Shown here piece after piece: positions 1-12,149 of a DNA stretch of 64,000 nt (position 1 is the stretch's first letter; the number at the start of each line of letters is the position of its first letter). Below the pieces are notes generated by a model. It was given only the letters and a program-made list of their open reading frames with translations. It was not told the origin of the DNA and did not search any database. The position numbers and the translations under genes are program-made. Source of the DNA: Ophiosphaerella korrae (lineage: Eukaryota; Ascomycota; Dothideomycetes; Pleosporales; Phaeosphaeriaceae); NCBI GenBank assembly GCA_028456385.1, contig JALNQF010000113.1:1-64000 (forward strand). Direction: 5' to 3'.

Positions 1-1480
1 ATAAAGCTTATACTACTTAAAACAAGTTATATTAGTATAATTTAAGCTAATTAGAGCTAATTAGGATATAAGACTTACTTTTAAATCTTAGCTAGGACCT
101 TACTTACTACTTTAGTAGTAGTAGTATACTTTATACTAGTAAAGTCTTTTACTTTTAAAGCTACTTCTAATTTTTTTTTAAAATAGTATAAAGAACTTAA
201 AGTAAAGTAAAGAGGCTATATAGATATTAGTATAAGCTAATTTAACCTAAATAACTTATAGTAATATAATTTTAACTAGTAGTATAGTACTTCTAGTAAT
301 ACTTAATTTACTTATTACTTTCTTATATACTAAACTATAACTAATCTTTAGGGTCTATAATATAGCTAATAAAGCTACTAGTATAGTTATTATTAGTATA
401 AGAAGATAGATAGTATATATATAGTACTATAGTATAGAGACTACGCTTATTTAAAGTATCTAAGTAATACTCTTTTATAGATTTAGGTATTACGTTTTAA
501 ATTAGGTTAAAATAGCGTAAACTAGCTATACTAGTACTATAGTATATAATAAAGAGGCTACCTAAGTCTTATAAAACTAGTTAGTAATAATCTACGTAAA
601 AAGAGCCTAATTTAAGCTAATTTAAGCCTCTCCTAAGACGAGACAAATAGGCCTAAAATATATACTTAGTAGTAAATAGAGAAAAGTTAGTATATAAGTA
701 AGAAAGGTAAAGTCTTTATATATACTAAGAAGGGGCGCTAAAGCTAAGTATAATCTTATACTAGTACGCGTATATATATAAAATTAGTAAGTATAAGTAA
801 AAGTAAAATTATTAAAGTAAAAGTAAAATCTTAGTTTACTTTATAACTTATATTTACTTTAAAATACTCTATATTAGACCTTTAGTAGAAAATTAAGGAA
901 ATATATACTAATAACTCTATAGGAGCTAAAATTAGCCTAAAGTAAGTTAGGATAGCTAAAGTTAACTTTCTTTTTACTTAGCTAGGATATCTAGGCCTAT
1001 AAGGGGAGATAATATTAAGAACTACCCTATCTTAGGTTAGCTTAAAGTAGTTAGCCCTAGGAGAAGAGTATATAAGCCCTTTAAAGGAATCGCTAAGTAG
1101 TTAGTAATTACTTTACCTATTACTATACTTCTTACTATAACGCCCCTAATTAACTAGTAAATTAGTTTAATAAAGATATATAATAAATAGGTAAGTATAT
1201 AGAAAGTTAAGATCTTGTTTTTAAAGTAGTAGTCTTTAAAATCTTAGTTAAAGTAGCTCTTATAGCTATCTAAGATAAGTAGCTAGTATACTTTTACTTA
1301 ACGTAACTTTATATATATATTAAAGTACTTTAACTACTTTAGGCTAAGTATATTAGTTATCTAACTATTCTCTAAGACTAAAAGCTTCTAATTAGGTAGT
1401 ATACCTATCTCTTTATACTAAGTAGAGATATAGATACGTCCTTTATAGATAATAAATAGTAGGATTATATACTTTACTAT

Positions 1481-1956
1481 TATTAGATTTAAAGGAGGTT
1501 ATAGTAGTTTAATAAAAAGGCTTTTTTATAATAGCTATATAAGGGCCTTATTAGAGATAGATACTAAGGCTTTTAGAAAAGCCCCTTTTTAGATTAATTA
1601 CTTATAACTTAATAGTACTAGGTATAAGCTAAATAGATTAATTGTTCTTACTATTTATCTCTAGCCCTATACTCTATTTATGTATCTACGATGTAGTAGT
1701 CTTAGCTAGGTCTTTTAAGATAGTAGCGAGCTAGATCCTTAATACCCCTTCTATTAAGGTGCTAGTTTCTTTATTATATTAGTTATACTAACGTAGTCTA
1801 TCTTCTTATATATAAGATTCTTTGTTTAATTCCTTTATTTATAGAGGTTAAGGCTATAATCCTTTTAGCTATAGTAAAGTTAGTAGCTTAGTAATTGTAT
1901 ATATAATCGCGCATCTAATTACGTATTAAGTATCTAATCGTATAATATATCTAATA
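1481..1956. mobile_element. Solo LTR, copy 1 (476 bp), duplication ACTAT
   Basis: The element begins TATTAGATTT and ends CTAATA, the expected RIP-altered form of TG...CA ends. It is flanked by a perfect 5-bp direct repeat ACTAT (1476-1480 and 1957-1961). A related copy lies at 3660-4084. No internal coding trace is seen, so a solo LTR from recombination is the simplest reading; a short non-autonomous LTR element is the alternative. It interrupts the pogo-type transposase relic. Confidence 0.82.
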
Positions 1957-2111
1957 ACTATATAGATACCTTAGATTACTATAACCTACTTATAATTACT
2001 ACCCTAAGTAAGAGTAAGTTATTAATACTTCTTTAAGCCTATAACAACCTCTATAGACCTAATTACTTTTATCTAGAAGCTAGTCTTATTAAAGTTATAG
2101 ACGTCCTTATC

Positions 2112-2391
2112 TATAATAAAAGTTCTCTAAATACTTAAGACTCTTGTAAACTCTAGTACAAGTTAAGGGGGTAGGGCTAATATACTAAAGATTATAATAT
2201 TATATAGTTATAGTCTAAAGTAAAGCTAATACGCTATATAGGCGTATAAAAGGCTTAATACTTATAAAGAGAGTAAAGTAAGTATTATTCTTCTTTAGAT
2301 ACTAGTAGTACTATTAAAAATTATCTATTATCTCTTTACTATCTCCTATAGCCTATAGTAAGTACTATTATCTTCTAGCTACTTCCTAATA
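2112..2391 (+). repeat. 5' LTR of the Gypsy element
   Basis: This 280-bp repeat is collinear without gaps with 8985-9264. Nearly all differences are A/T here against G/C in the 3' copy, as expected if only this copy was heavily hit by RIP. Ends are TA...TA, from ancestral TG...CA. Confidence 0.93.
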
Positions 2392-3659
2392 TAATAATAC
2401 TTCTTTACTAATAGTTTAGAGATAATAATAATATACTCTTTATAATAGGCTATAATAATAGAAGAAAATACGTAGTTAATAGCTAAACAAGATACTATAT
2501 AGAGCGTAAGTAGTGCGTAGCTAGGTTATACACTAAGTACGCTAGTAATAATTAAAGAACGTATTTATAAAGTAACTACTAGACGTAATAAGTTAGCTTA
2601 ACTACGTATACTCTACGCTCTAGAGGACGAGATTATACGTCTAGAATAAGAATAAACTACTCTTTACGCTATAACTCCTAAAAATAACTCTAAAGTTACT
2701 ATTATTACTTTATAAAAGTACAACGTAGACTCTTTAGTTAATAATACGCGCGTAAAGCGTACGCTTTACTCTAAAGAGCCTATAGTATATAAAGGTAAAT
2801 CTCTAAAGAAATACTAAGAGTACTACTACTTATATAAAATAGTATTTTACTTTATACTTTAAGACTTTAAAGTAAAAAAAGATAAAGTCCTTTAGGCTAT
2901 ATAATACCTTAAGGAAGACTTACGTAAATAATAGTATACGTATATTAAGCGTAACCTAAACGTAAATAAGCCTCTTACTTAGGAGTACTTTAAAAAGTAC
3001 TTACTTAACCTACTCTTAGACCCTATTAATTACAGCCTAGAGGTAGTAATAGTATATACTATAGCTACTTAACGTAAAGAATAAAGTATAAGATCTTTTA
3101 CTAGATATCTAGATATCCTTAAAGACTAGCTTCTTTAGTATATAGAGAAATAAAGGATTTAGTACCTCTTTTTAAAACTATAGTCTAAACTATAAAAGGT
3201 AATTACTAACTACTATTAGGTCTTAGTAATAAGAGAAGACCTTATTACTATAAGCTTAATACTTAAGCGTAATTTATATAATATAACAAAATTATAAGAG
3301 CTCTATATAAATAGTATAGGTAAAGAAAACCTAAAAAAGGCTTAAATAAAAGGAGATACAAAGAACCCCTAAAATAAGTTAGTAGATAAGTCTACTATTA
3401 AATACTTTAAGTACTATAAAAAAGGACACTATACTAGTAAGTACTATAGTAGTAACTCTAACTATATTCTAGTCTATATAAACTAAATAGAAAAAGGCCT
3501 AGCCTTATTATTAGCTCTAGGATAGTAAGGCGTAGATTAATTAATATCTTACTAAGTATATAGCGTATATATAGCGTAGCTTTAGGCTTAGAGCTAGAAA
3601 TAAAACTTTAGGTTATTCTAGACCTTTAAGTAGACGTTAGTCTTATTAGTTAGTAGACT

Positions 3660-4084
3660 TATTAGATTTAAAGAAGGTTATAGTAGTTTAATAAAAAGGC
3701 TTTTTTGTAATAGTTATATAAAGACCTTATTAGAGAGAGATACTAAGGCTTTTAGAAAAGCCCTTTTTTAGATTAATTACCTATAACTTAATAGTACTAG
3801 GTATAAACTAAGTAGATTAATTCTACTATCTATCTCTAGCTTTACACTCTATCTATATATCTATAATATAGTAGTCTTAGCTAGGTCTCTTAAGATAGTA
3901 GTAAGCTAGATCCTTAATACCCCTTCTATTAAAGTACTAGTTTCTTTATTATATTAGTTATACTAACGTAGTTTATCTCTTTATATATAAGATTCTTTGT
4001 TTAATTCTTTTATTTGTAATAGTTAAGGATATAATTACGTATCTAATTACGTATTAAGTATCTAATTATATAACTTATCTAATA
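3660..4084. mobile_element. Solo LTR, copy 2 (425 bp), nested in Gypsy, duplication AGACT
   Basis: Same family as 1481-1956 and in the same orientation, with about 50 bp missing near its right end. It is flanked by the perfect 5-bp repeat AGACT (3655-3659 and 4085-4089) and separates the gag part from the protease/RT part of the Gypsy element, so it inserted after the Gypsy element did. Confidence 0.85.
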
Positions 4085-7000
4085 AGACTATAGTAGAAAT
4101 AGGACTAAAACTAATCTAAGATACTAAGCTCTCTAGACTAGGCTAAATAGGGGCGTAAAAGTAGAATACCTATACTACTTATAAGCTTTAGGTACGCTTT
4201 ACTAATAATAATAAAGTAATACGTAGGTCTAAGATTATAGTATATAGAGTAGATAAAGAGAGAGTAGTACTCTTTCTTAGAAATCTTTTTCTTAAACAAG
4301 AAGGGATATAACTTAACTATAGATTGCAAATATAGCATTAAGGATATACTTCTATTACTTAAGTATAGTTATATATAACTAAAGAAATTACAAAGGCTTT
4401 AGGAAAAATATAAGTAGAACTATATCTACTAAGAGTACTTAAGACTAATATAATTAACTTAGAATATAATACGTATATCTATACTATACCTATAGCGTAA
4501 AAGTTATATATTCTAGATACTTTATTAGAATACTATAACGTATTTAATAACGTTACTATATAGATACTACTTTACTTAAAGAACTCTAATTATATAATCT
4601 TATTAATAGAGAGAAAAGAACCTCTTTATAAGCTACTCTATAATCTCTCTATATATAAGCTTAAGGTACTCTACGCCTATATAGAAGATATACTCTATAA
4701 AGGCTAGATATATTATAGTAATAGTCTAGTAGAAGTACTTATCCTTTTTATCCTAAAGAAAGATAGAGCCTTACGCCTCTATATTTACTACTATAGCCTA
4801 AACTTAGTTATAGTAAAAGATTAGTACCTACTCCTACTAATTAGAGAGACGCTAGACTACTTATTAGGCGTACAATACTATACTACCTTAGATCTTAAAG
4901 ATACTTACTATAAGATTAGAATTAAATTAAGAGATAAGTAGAAAACTACTTTTTATACTCGCTATAAGTATTTTAAATACCTAGTAATACTTTTTAAGCT
5001 AACTAACGCCCTTACTAGCTTTTAAGCGTATATTAATAAAGCGCTTAGTAGACTCTTAGATTATATCTATATAGTGTACCTTAATAATATACTTATATAT
5101 ACTTATAGTAATAATATTATACTATACTAGTACGCTATCTACTCTATACTTATAGTACTAAGAAGAGTAGAACTCTTTATAAACCTAAAGAAGTATACCT
5201 TTATATCTAATAAAGTATATTTTCTAGGCTTTATTATTATAAGGCGTAGTATCTACGCTAAACTTAAGCGTATTAAGACTATTACGTAATAGCTAGAGCC
5301 TATAAGTATTAAAGAACTATAGTTATTTCTAGGTTTTATAAACTTCTACTAAAGATTTATTAAGAAGTATACTTATAAAATAGCTTTCTTTATAGACTTA
5401 TTAAAAGAGAAGTAAGAATTCTATTAGCCTAGTATAGTATAAAAAGCTTTTAAATAACTTAAAGTATACTTTATAAGTATACCTATCTTATACTACTATA
5501 ACTTAGTACTACCTATTTACTTAGAGATAGATATATTAACCTTTATAATCTCTAGGATCTTGTCCTAGCTCTATATAGATAGAAAATAGTATCTAGTTAC
5601 TTTTACTTCTAGAAAACTACAAGAAGTAGAACTAAACTATAAAATATATAATACTAAACTTCTTACTATTGTTTATAGTTTTAAATAGTAGAGATACTAC
5701 TTTAAAGGTACGTAGTATATAATTTAAGTACTTATAGATTATAATAACTTACGCTTAATATACACTATATATAAGCTAAACCTATACTAAGTACGCTAAG
5801 CTATATACTTAGAAGCTTTTAATTTTAAAGTAAAATACTAGGCTAGTAGGCTAAATCCTATAGATAGTCTTTTAAGGAGATACAACTACAAGTAAAAGAA
5901 CCTATTACTAGTACGCTTATTACTTACTCTCTAGGAGAAATTATAACTAGTAAAGTAAGAGGATCTATAACTAAGCTAAGCTTAGAAAGCGTATATAAAA
6001 CGTATAAGGCTAGAGACTATAGTACTAAAAGGACTCTTACTACTAGTACTATAAAATATATACTATACGTACTACGCTTAATAACTAAAGAGTTAGTTAG
6101 TAGTAAACCTATATTAGTAGAGTCTAAAGCCTTTTTAATAACCTTATATAGACTATAGTAAAGAGACGCTTTTATATAAGTATAAGTAAAGAGTTTAATA
6201 AAAGTTAAAAGTACTTAATATAGTAGTAGAGCGCAAGTATAGTACTTAGATAACAAAGAAGTCCTAAGATATAAAGGTAGAGTATACGTTCTAGAAGAAC
6301 CTACTATTAAGTAAGAAATTCTACTCTAGTATTATAACTTATATATAGTTAGCTACTTTAGTGTATATAAAACGCTTAAGCTAATTATAAAATACTATTA
6401 CTAGCTATTAATAGAGTAAAATATTTAAGAATATATAAAGACTTACGTAATATACTAATAAAGTAAAGCGCTAAGGTATAAGTAATATAAAGAATTATCT
6501 CCTCTACTAATTCTAAGTAATATCTTTAAAGAAGTCTCTCTAGACTTTATTATAGGCCTCCTACCTTTAAAAGATAGCTTAGAGTACGTATATAATACGA
6601 TACTAGTAATAGTAGACTACTTATCTAAGATAGCTATCTATATCCTAGTACTTAAAAAGTAGGACGTATAATAGTTTATAGAAGTATACTTTAATAATAT
6701 TATCTTAAACTATAAGATATAGAAAGGTATTATATTAAACTAAGAGTTAATTTTTACCTTAAAATTTTAGGTAGAAATATACTACTAACTATAAGTAAAG
6801 CGTAAGCTAAGTATAGCTTTCTACTTATAGACTAATAAGTAAACTAAATATTAAAATTAGACTCTAGAATAGTACTTAAGAATCTTTATAATAAAGAATT
6901 AAGATAATTAGGTTACTCTACTAAAAATAGTATAATTTGTATATAATAACTTAGTTTATAAAGAAATAAAGATAATACCTTTTTACGCTATACTAAGTAA

Positions 7001-7881
7001 ATACCTAATTCTTATATACTTACTTAAAGATAGTAGGCTAGAAAGAAAAGTACTAAATACTATTTAAAAAGTAAAGCGTATATATAGCGTATAAGTAATA
7101 CTTATAAAGTTCTTATAAAAAGTATAAGTATATTAAGCGTAATACTATAATAATAAATATAAACTAGAAGTCTTTAGAAAAGAAGAGCTAGTTCTACTAA
7201 GTATAAAGAACTTAAGCTTTACTTACTAACTATATAAAAAGCTATTAGATAAGTTTATTAGACTATTTTAAGTATAGGATATAGTAAGAACGTAAGTATA
7301 CTACTTACTCTTACTACCTTACTATTATATTTATAATGTATTTTATATTTCTCTCCTTAAGAGATAGAAACTTTAATTAGGTATAAAAGATAATACCTAG
7401 CTACTTAAAGTAATAAAAGAAAGAGAAAAAGTATAAAAAGTTAAAAGAATCCTAAAAAAATATAAAAAGAAAGGATAGCTAGAGTACTTCTTTAGATAGA
7501 AGAAATATAATAAATCTTAGAATATATAGACTTTTACTATAGATTTTAAAGATATAGATAAACTACCTAAAGAGTTTAATTTAGCTTAAAGCGCTTTATA
7601 ATTAAAATAAATATAAAAAGTATAATTTATATACTTAAAATATACTTATAGAGTAAACTATATAATCTAACTTTAGCTCTATAGCTAAGTATCTATATAT
7701 ATAAAAAATAAATAATTATACTATAAACTATTTCTTCTCTACTTATTAAATAAGCCTAAACTACTCTCTATTTATATCTTACCTACTCTTTAAAAGTAGA
7801 ACGTCTTAATCTTCTTTTTTTTTTCTTTTTCTTCTTCTTCTTCTACTTCTTCTTCTTTACCTCTATTCTCTTCTTTTTTTT

Positions 7882-7959
7882 CTTTCTTACTACTATCTTT
7901 ATTATTATCTTCTTTTTTTTCTTTCTTACTACTATCTTTATTATTATCTTCTTTATTAT
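7882..7959. repeat. Two-copy 39-bp tandem repeat in CT-rich tract
   Basis: Within a pyrimidine-rich stretch (about 7805-7970) the unit beginning CTTTCTTACTACTATC occurs at 7882 and again at 7921, a period of 39 bp. It lies in the Gypsy element between chromodomain and 3' LTR. Confidence 0.8.
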
Positions 7960-8970
7960 TATTAACTTATTCTATAAAAAGGTAGCTATAGTAAGCCTAA
8001 AAGTAGTTAGTATATACTATATAAGTATAATATAAGTAAATATATAATATAGTAAAGGTAGCTTAAAATCTCTATTAATACTCTAATTAAACCCTACTAC
8101 TAGACTATAAGGCTACGCTACTTAGTTAAAATAAGCTTTAAAAACTAAGGTATAGTTATAAGTATTTAAGTAAGTACTTTTAAGAGAGTACTACTATAAG
8201 TAGTAAGGTACCTATAGTTTAATAGCTTTAAGTTAAAGGTACGCTAAGTATAAGTAAGTATAATACTAGTATAGTGTACTTCTAAGTTAGTCTTAGAAAT
8301 AGTAGTATTAGATATAGTAGTATTATACATATTATAAAGCTTATAAATATAGTTAACGTACTTATTAAGTATAGGAAGTACTTATTTATATTAGTTAAAG
8401 CGCATATAAAGAGTATATCTCTAAAATAGTTACTAAGGCGTAGCTACTATAATTACTAATAGAATAATACTAGTAATAACGCGATTCTAACTTATTATAG
8501 ATCTCCTCCTAGTTAATAATACTTTAAGCGTAGCATAAGTAAGTAGTATACAAAGCGTTATAATTAGCGTACTTAGTATCTACGCTCTACTTAAAAGGTA
8601 GAGCTTAACAAATATTACTCTTTTTAATAAATTTTAGGTAAAGATAATAGACTATAGTAATAATTACTAAATATACGCTACGTATATATTAAATATACGC
8701 TATAGTAGATAAGAGGATAAGTAAAATAATTATAAAAAGAAAAATATTTTTTATATAAGCTCTACTAAGAGTAAACGTAATTATATAAGTAATAATCTTT
8801 TACTTACTATTAAAATACAAATAGAATATTGTACACGAGTATAATAATAACAACATGCCTAACGCGTAGGTATAGCGCGTAAGGTACGTAGATACTCTTT
8901 TCTCCTTTTTCCTAAAGGTTTAGGGTTTTTATTAAGGTCGCACTTTATAATACTAGTAAGGACACTAGCT

Positions 8971-8981
8971 AGAGGGGGAAG
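8971..8981 (+). other. Polypurine tract of Gypsy element
   Basis: AGAGGGGGAAG, three bases before the 3' LTR, is the expected primer site for plus-strand synthesis of an LTR retroelement on this strand. Confidence 0.75.
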
Positions 8982-8984
8982 CTC

Positions 8985-9264
8985 TATAATAAAGGTTCTC
9001 TAAACACTTAAGACTCTTGTAAACTCTAGTACGAGTTAAGGGGGCAGGGCTAATATACTAAAGATTATAACATTATATAGTTATAGTCTAAAGTAGGGCT
9101 AATACGCTACATAGGCGCATAAAAGGCTCGATACTTGCGAAGAGAGTAAAGCAAGTATTATTCTCCCTTAGATACTAGTAGTACTATCGAATATTATCTG
9201 TTATCCCTTCACTATCTCCTGTAGCCTACAGCAAGTACTATTGTCTTCTAGCTACCTCCTAACA
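8985..9264 (+). repeat. 3' LTR of the Gypsy element, lightly mutated
   Basis: 280 bp, ends in CTAACA and is followed by the TTATC duplication. It keeps many G and C bases that are A or T in the 5' LTR, so it approximates the pre-RIP sequence and marks the edge of the strongly mutated zone. Confidence 0.93.
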
Positions 9265-9977
9265 TTATCTACTACCTTATACTAGGCCTTAGTCTCCTCT
9301 ACGAGCTTAAACTACCCGCTAACAACTTTAGGATCCTCCTAGAGTATTCTCTAGCGATCCTTTACTCGATCAAAGGCTATTTTTAGCTTGTCTAAACGCG
9401 CTATAAAGCGTATAGCCTACTTCTTACCTATAGGCTCTCTACCTCGTATAGTAAGTAGTTTATTAGCTATATCTACTACCTTATAGAGCTAGGGCGCAAA
9501 TTCTTATTAGTTAAGGTTAAGAATATATTAGACAATCGTTTGATCTTTAGTTATAGTTAGTTTCTAGTAGCTAGGTCGTGTAGTTGCGCGTGGGGCGATT
9601 CCTCTAAGCTAGTTAGAGAGCTGCTGTTGACGGACGTTAAAAGCCTTAGCAGCGCGTCGCTAGCTTTAAAATTGGCTAGATGCTAAGGCTTAAAGGGCAA
9701 GCTTAACTCTACCTTCTTGCTCAGATATAATTTTATTGAGTTGTTAAGATATAGAGGTGTAGAGGTGGTGTTCGTAATGCCAAGAAAAAGTGACCAGCTC
9801 AGTGATCTGACCGGCTCAGTAATCTTTCACGTTATCACTTTCATTATAGCCACAATTAAAGGAGAAGCCTTCAAGATAATCTACAAGTTCCTAGGCTAAA
9901 AGCTACATATTAGTGCAACCTAGACACTCAAACCTATCAAGCAGTCGGACAGTTCGTTCAGTCATACTATTTATAAT

Positions 9978-10623
9978 TTATGAGTCTTCAATCATTATTG
10001 AATCTTCATGCTGAATGAAAATTGGCTTGTTATGTTGGCCATTTAATAAATAAGCTAGAGAAGTCTTATTCACCTCCACTATACTGTTTGTCAGCGGTAC
10101 TGCTTCTGCAGGTCTACTATTCTGGGTAGTGGAAGAAGAAGTACCATTTTTTGTTGTGTTGGTCTGTGCTGGTAGACTTAGATTTTGCAGCTGCCCAAGG
10201 GGAGGCTTGCTTTTCAAGGTATTTGTAGCCCGTAGATCATCCCATGGTGGGGAAGTAGATCGTTCAAAGCGTCGTGCTTCAGGATTAGGATAGTGAGAAC
10301 TACTTGATAAAGAGCGTCCTCTACAAAAAGGAACAGGGCTAAGTAGGGGCGATGTGGTTACCCTTCCTTGATGTTTACTGGCGTTGGACGAGTTCAAGCG
10401 CTGGTCAGGACAGTCTATACAGTTAGTTAGAATATAGATAATATTTGCTCCTAAGAGACATACCTTCATCTTTTATTATTTCACTAAGTGGATCGTTGCC
10501 ATCAGGCAGATCGGCTCTAGCCGCTGCATTGATGGCTTGAAGCTTTTCCACTGCTGCCTGGAAAGCGGCAGCAGTGGGCCGGTTGCGGGCCTTTGGCCAT
10601 ACTTTTTTTCGTGTGCTGGTCAT
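9978..10623 (-). CDS. Hypothetical protein, two exons
   Basis: Exons are 10623-10464 and 10414-9978, joined over a 49-nt intron (10415-10463) with donor GTATGT, branch CTAAC and acceptor ATAG; the join keeps frame and gives 198 residues. The N-terminal 50 residues are basic then alanine-rich (AAFQAAVEKLQAINAAARAD), and the rest is Ser/Thr/Pro/Asn-rich and probably disordered. I recognise no domain. It is the first gene beyond the RIP block, about 240 bp from its edge. The clean splice and open frame support a real gene; function is unknown. Confidence 0.6.
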
Positions 10624-11204
10624 GTGTTTGAAATTTCAAAGGTCTTCGGATGAAGAAAAGGCTGATGTTTTAACCGAGGAGTAGTAGAAGATTGAATAAG
10701 GGCGCAATCAAATATTGGTTGTACTAGAAGATTAGGCTGAGAGATTCAAAGAGTGAAAGCTCAAAGCTTTGAACGAAGCAAACGAGAAGAGGGCACGTAA
10801 GTGTTTGACGCGGCGGAATCAGGCATAGGGGTTGAAGGAAAGATTGAGGTAAAAGTAAAGGCTAGCATGACGCAAAGAACGCGCAGAGCAAATCAAGACA
10901 GACCATTTTGTTTGGCCTATATTCCATTTGTCGTCTAACGTGATATTGCGGCTTGGGATGTATATGAGAGACAGAAAGATGGTACCTGCATGTGCGCACG
11001 GGGGTAAGTCGGGAGCAATGAAATTCAATCAACCCTTGCATAGGAAGTCGATGAGCGACAGCTGAGTGATTTTGTTAGTAACTGATAATACAAACCTACT
11101 GGTAGACCCTTAAAATTCAAAAAAAGTAATTGACAATGAGTTCAAAAAGTCGTATGATTCACATCGATTCAACACGGCCATTAACGCATAGCTATGAACC
11201 TACG
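10624..11204. other. Intergenic, nothing recognised
   Basis: No credible coding frame, repeat or RNA gene is seen. Short open frames on the minus strand lack splice partners and family resemblance. Confidence 0.6.
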
Positions 11205-12110
11205 TTATTTCTTCTTCTTCGGACCTAAAATCTTCGCGTTGTATGCATGGTGAAAATGAATGTCAATCCTCAATTCTTCTACATCCTCAGACCCGCAATC
11301 CAACCTCTCAAGATCTCTGTTATTTTCGGTAGAACCATGCTCTGGGATTTCTTTTTTAGAAGATGATCCGTCAATGTCGGGGTACACAACATTGTTCAGA
11401 ACAACAATGCCGTTCATCAGCGGATATCTTCGCTCTCCCTGACGGCGTTTGCGGAACCCTTTTGCCTTCGTAGAAGTCTTCTGATAGCGCGAAATTTCTC
11501 AAAAGTTGGGCTTATTGAACGCCAACTTCTTCGAGTTCTTCTCGGCAACGACATCAGAGGGTGGTGGAGTATCATTATCCCAGTCAAAGAATGCTTCATT
11601 TGGATGGAACTTCACCATGACATCGTCGTTATTTGAATCTAGGTTTGGAAGGGTATTTTTTTCAGTGCAAGGTATGCATGTTATTGTCTCGTATTTTACT
11701 GTCGCATGAGTCATAGGTCGGCTGGCCTTGATGGCCTCTCCTCTAGCAATAGCTAGGTCTCCTTCAACATCAATGAGAAAGCTGTAAAGACTACGGATGG
11801 GCAGCCTAGGTGCAACAGCCATGGGTTCTGTTACTTTCTTCCTTAGATTAAAGTCGCGTATGTTGACAAGCGTAAAGTCTTGCCGAAGATCATCACTACT
11901 GCCCCAAGGTAACTGGCTATCTTGAACCTTGATTTGGGGAGCGCTCAAATGATTGCTGGGAATCCTCTTGTCTGTCTGCAGAAGCTTCGAGTTCGGCCGA
12001 TAGGTTGAGCGCAGCTCGGGTGGCTTTTCTCTATGTGATGTAACAATGTCAGCTTGCTTGTCACATACTTTTAACCGCATGGCATGTTCAATGCGTGATG
12101 AATCCCTGTC
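11205..12110 (-). CDS. Hypothetical protein or 3' part of a broken gene
   Basis: The minus strand is open from about 12110 (first ATG 12080) to a TGA at about 11499-11501, and the same frame then continues open to 11205, ending in a lysine run. The product would be acidic, with a stretch rich in D, N and E (DWDNDTPPPSDVVAEKN). Either the gene ends at that TGA, or the TGA is a lesion (for example CGA to TGA), or a one-base frameshift leads to the alternative end FRAIRRLLRRQKGSANAV. No domain recognised. It may be the second exon of the gene at 12150-12791: the frame fits if the TAG there is ignored. Confidence 0.4.
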
Positions 12111-12149
12111 CTGACACGCATGACTGAGAACAAAAACGCGATGACATAC

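Larger units (their letters stand above)
2112..9264 (+). mobile_element. Ty3/Gypsy chromovirus, complete in structure, RIP-inactivated
   Basis: Two 280-bp LTRs (2112-2391 and 8985-9264) bound a 7153-bp element with perfect 5-bp duplications TTATC at 2107-2111 and 9265-9269. A polypurine tract (8971-8981) sits 3 bases before the 3' LTR. Inside, the plus strand reads in order: gag with a CCHC knuckle at about 3400-3445; reverse transcriptase about 4617-5290 with the catalytic YxDD read as YLNN at 5077-5088; RNase H about 5530-5890; integrase about 6316-6950; and a chromodomain about 7435-7525 (KRILKKYKKKG and a W-K-x-Y core). All frames are riddled with stops and every Cys of the knuckle reads Tyr. 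The order RT-RNaseH-integrase-chromodomain is diagnostic of chromoviruses. It has inserted in the transposase gene and itself received a solo LTR at 3660-4084. No primer-binding site is recognisable after RIP. Confidence 0.92.
1..9735. other. AT-rich RIP-affected repeat block
   Basis: Almost pure A/T with rare G/C, no open reading frame longer than about 66 codons, and clear relics of transposon proteins whose differences from intact families are C-to-T or G-to-A. The pattern fits repeat-induced point mutation acting on repeats. Base composition rises sharply to normal between about 8.85 and 9.7 kb. The first 700 bases hold nothing I can assign beyond this degraded sequence. Confidence 0.95.
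700..9735 (-). pseudogene. Pogo/Tigger-type DDE transposase relic, split by insertions
   Basis: Reading the minus strand from about 9735 down to 9265 gives a recognisable N-terminus: a psq-type HTH (RRAAKAFNV), then a CENP-B-type HTH with conserved stretches IANKLLTIRGREPIGKK and FKLVEETKA. The next residues, corresponding to the family's D-x-YNFDETGFQMG motif, appear on the far side of the Gypsy element: minus strand from 2111 reads DKDVYNFNKTSF. The coding trace resumes again below the solo LTR at 1481, including LLILDSYKSY, which matches the family's RLLILDGHGSH motif. Stops are mostly TAG in place of CAG or TGG, as RIP produces. The gene is dead. Its end is not defined; 700 is approximate. 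The family call rests on the order of recognised motifs; it is sure at superfamily level only. Confidence 0.8.

Noticed and set aside
4138..4338. 66-codon minus-strand frame in the AT-rich block
   Set aside because: Chance frame within RIPed retroelement DNA; lies over the plus-strand pol trace.
9717..9899. 60-codon plus-strand frame at the RIP boundary
   Set aside because: No homology, no splice partner, overlaps the transposase N-terminus on the other strand.
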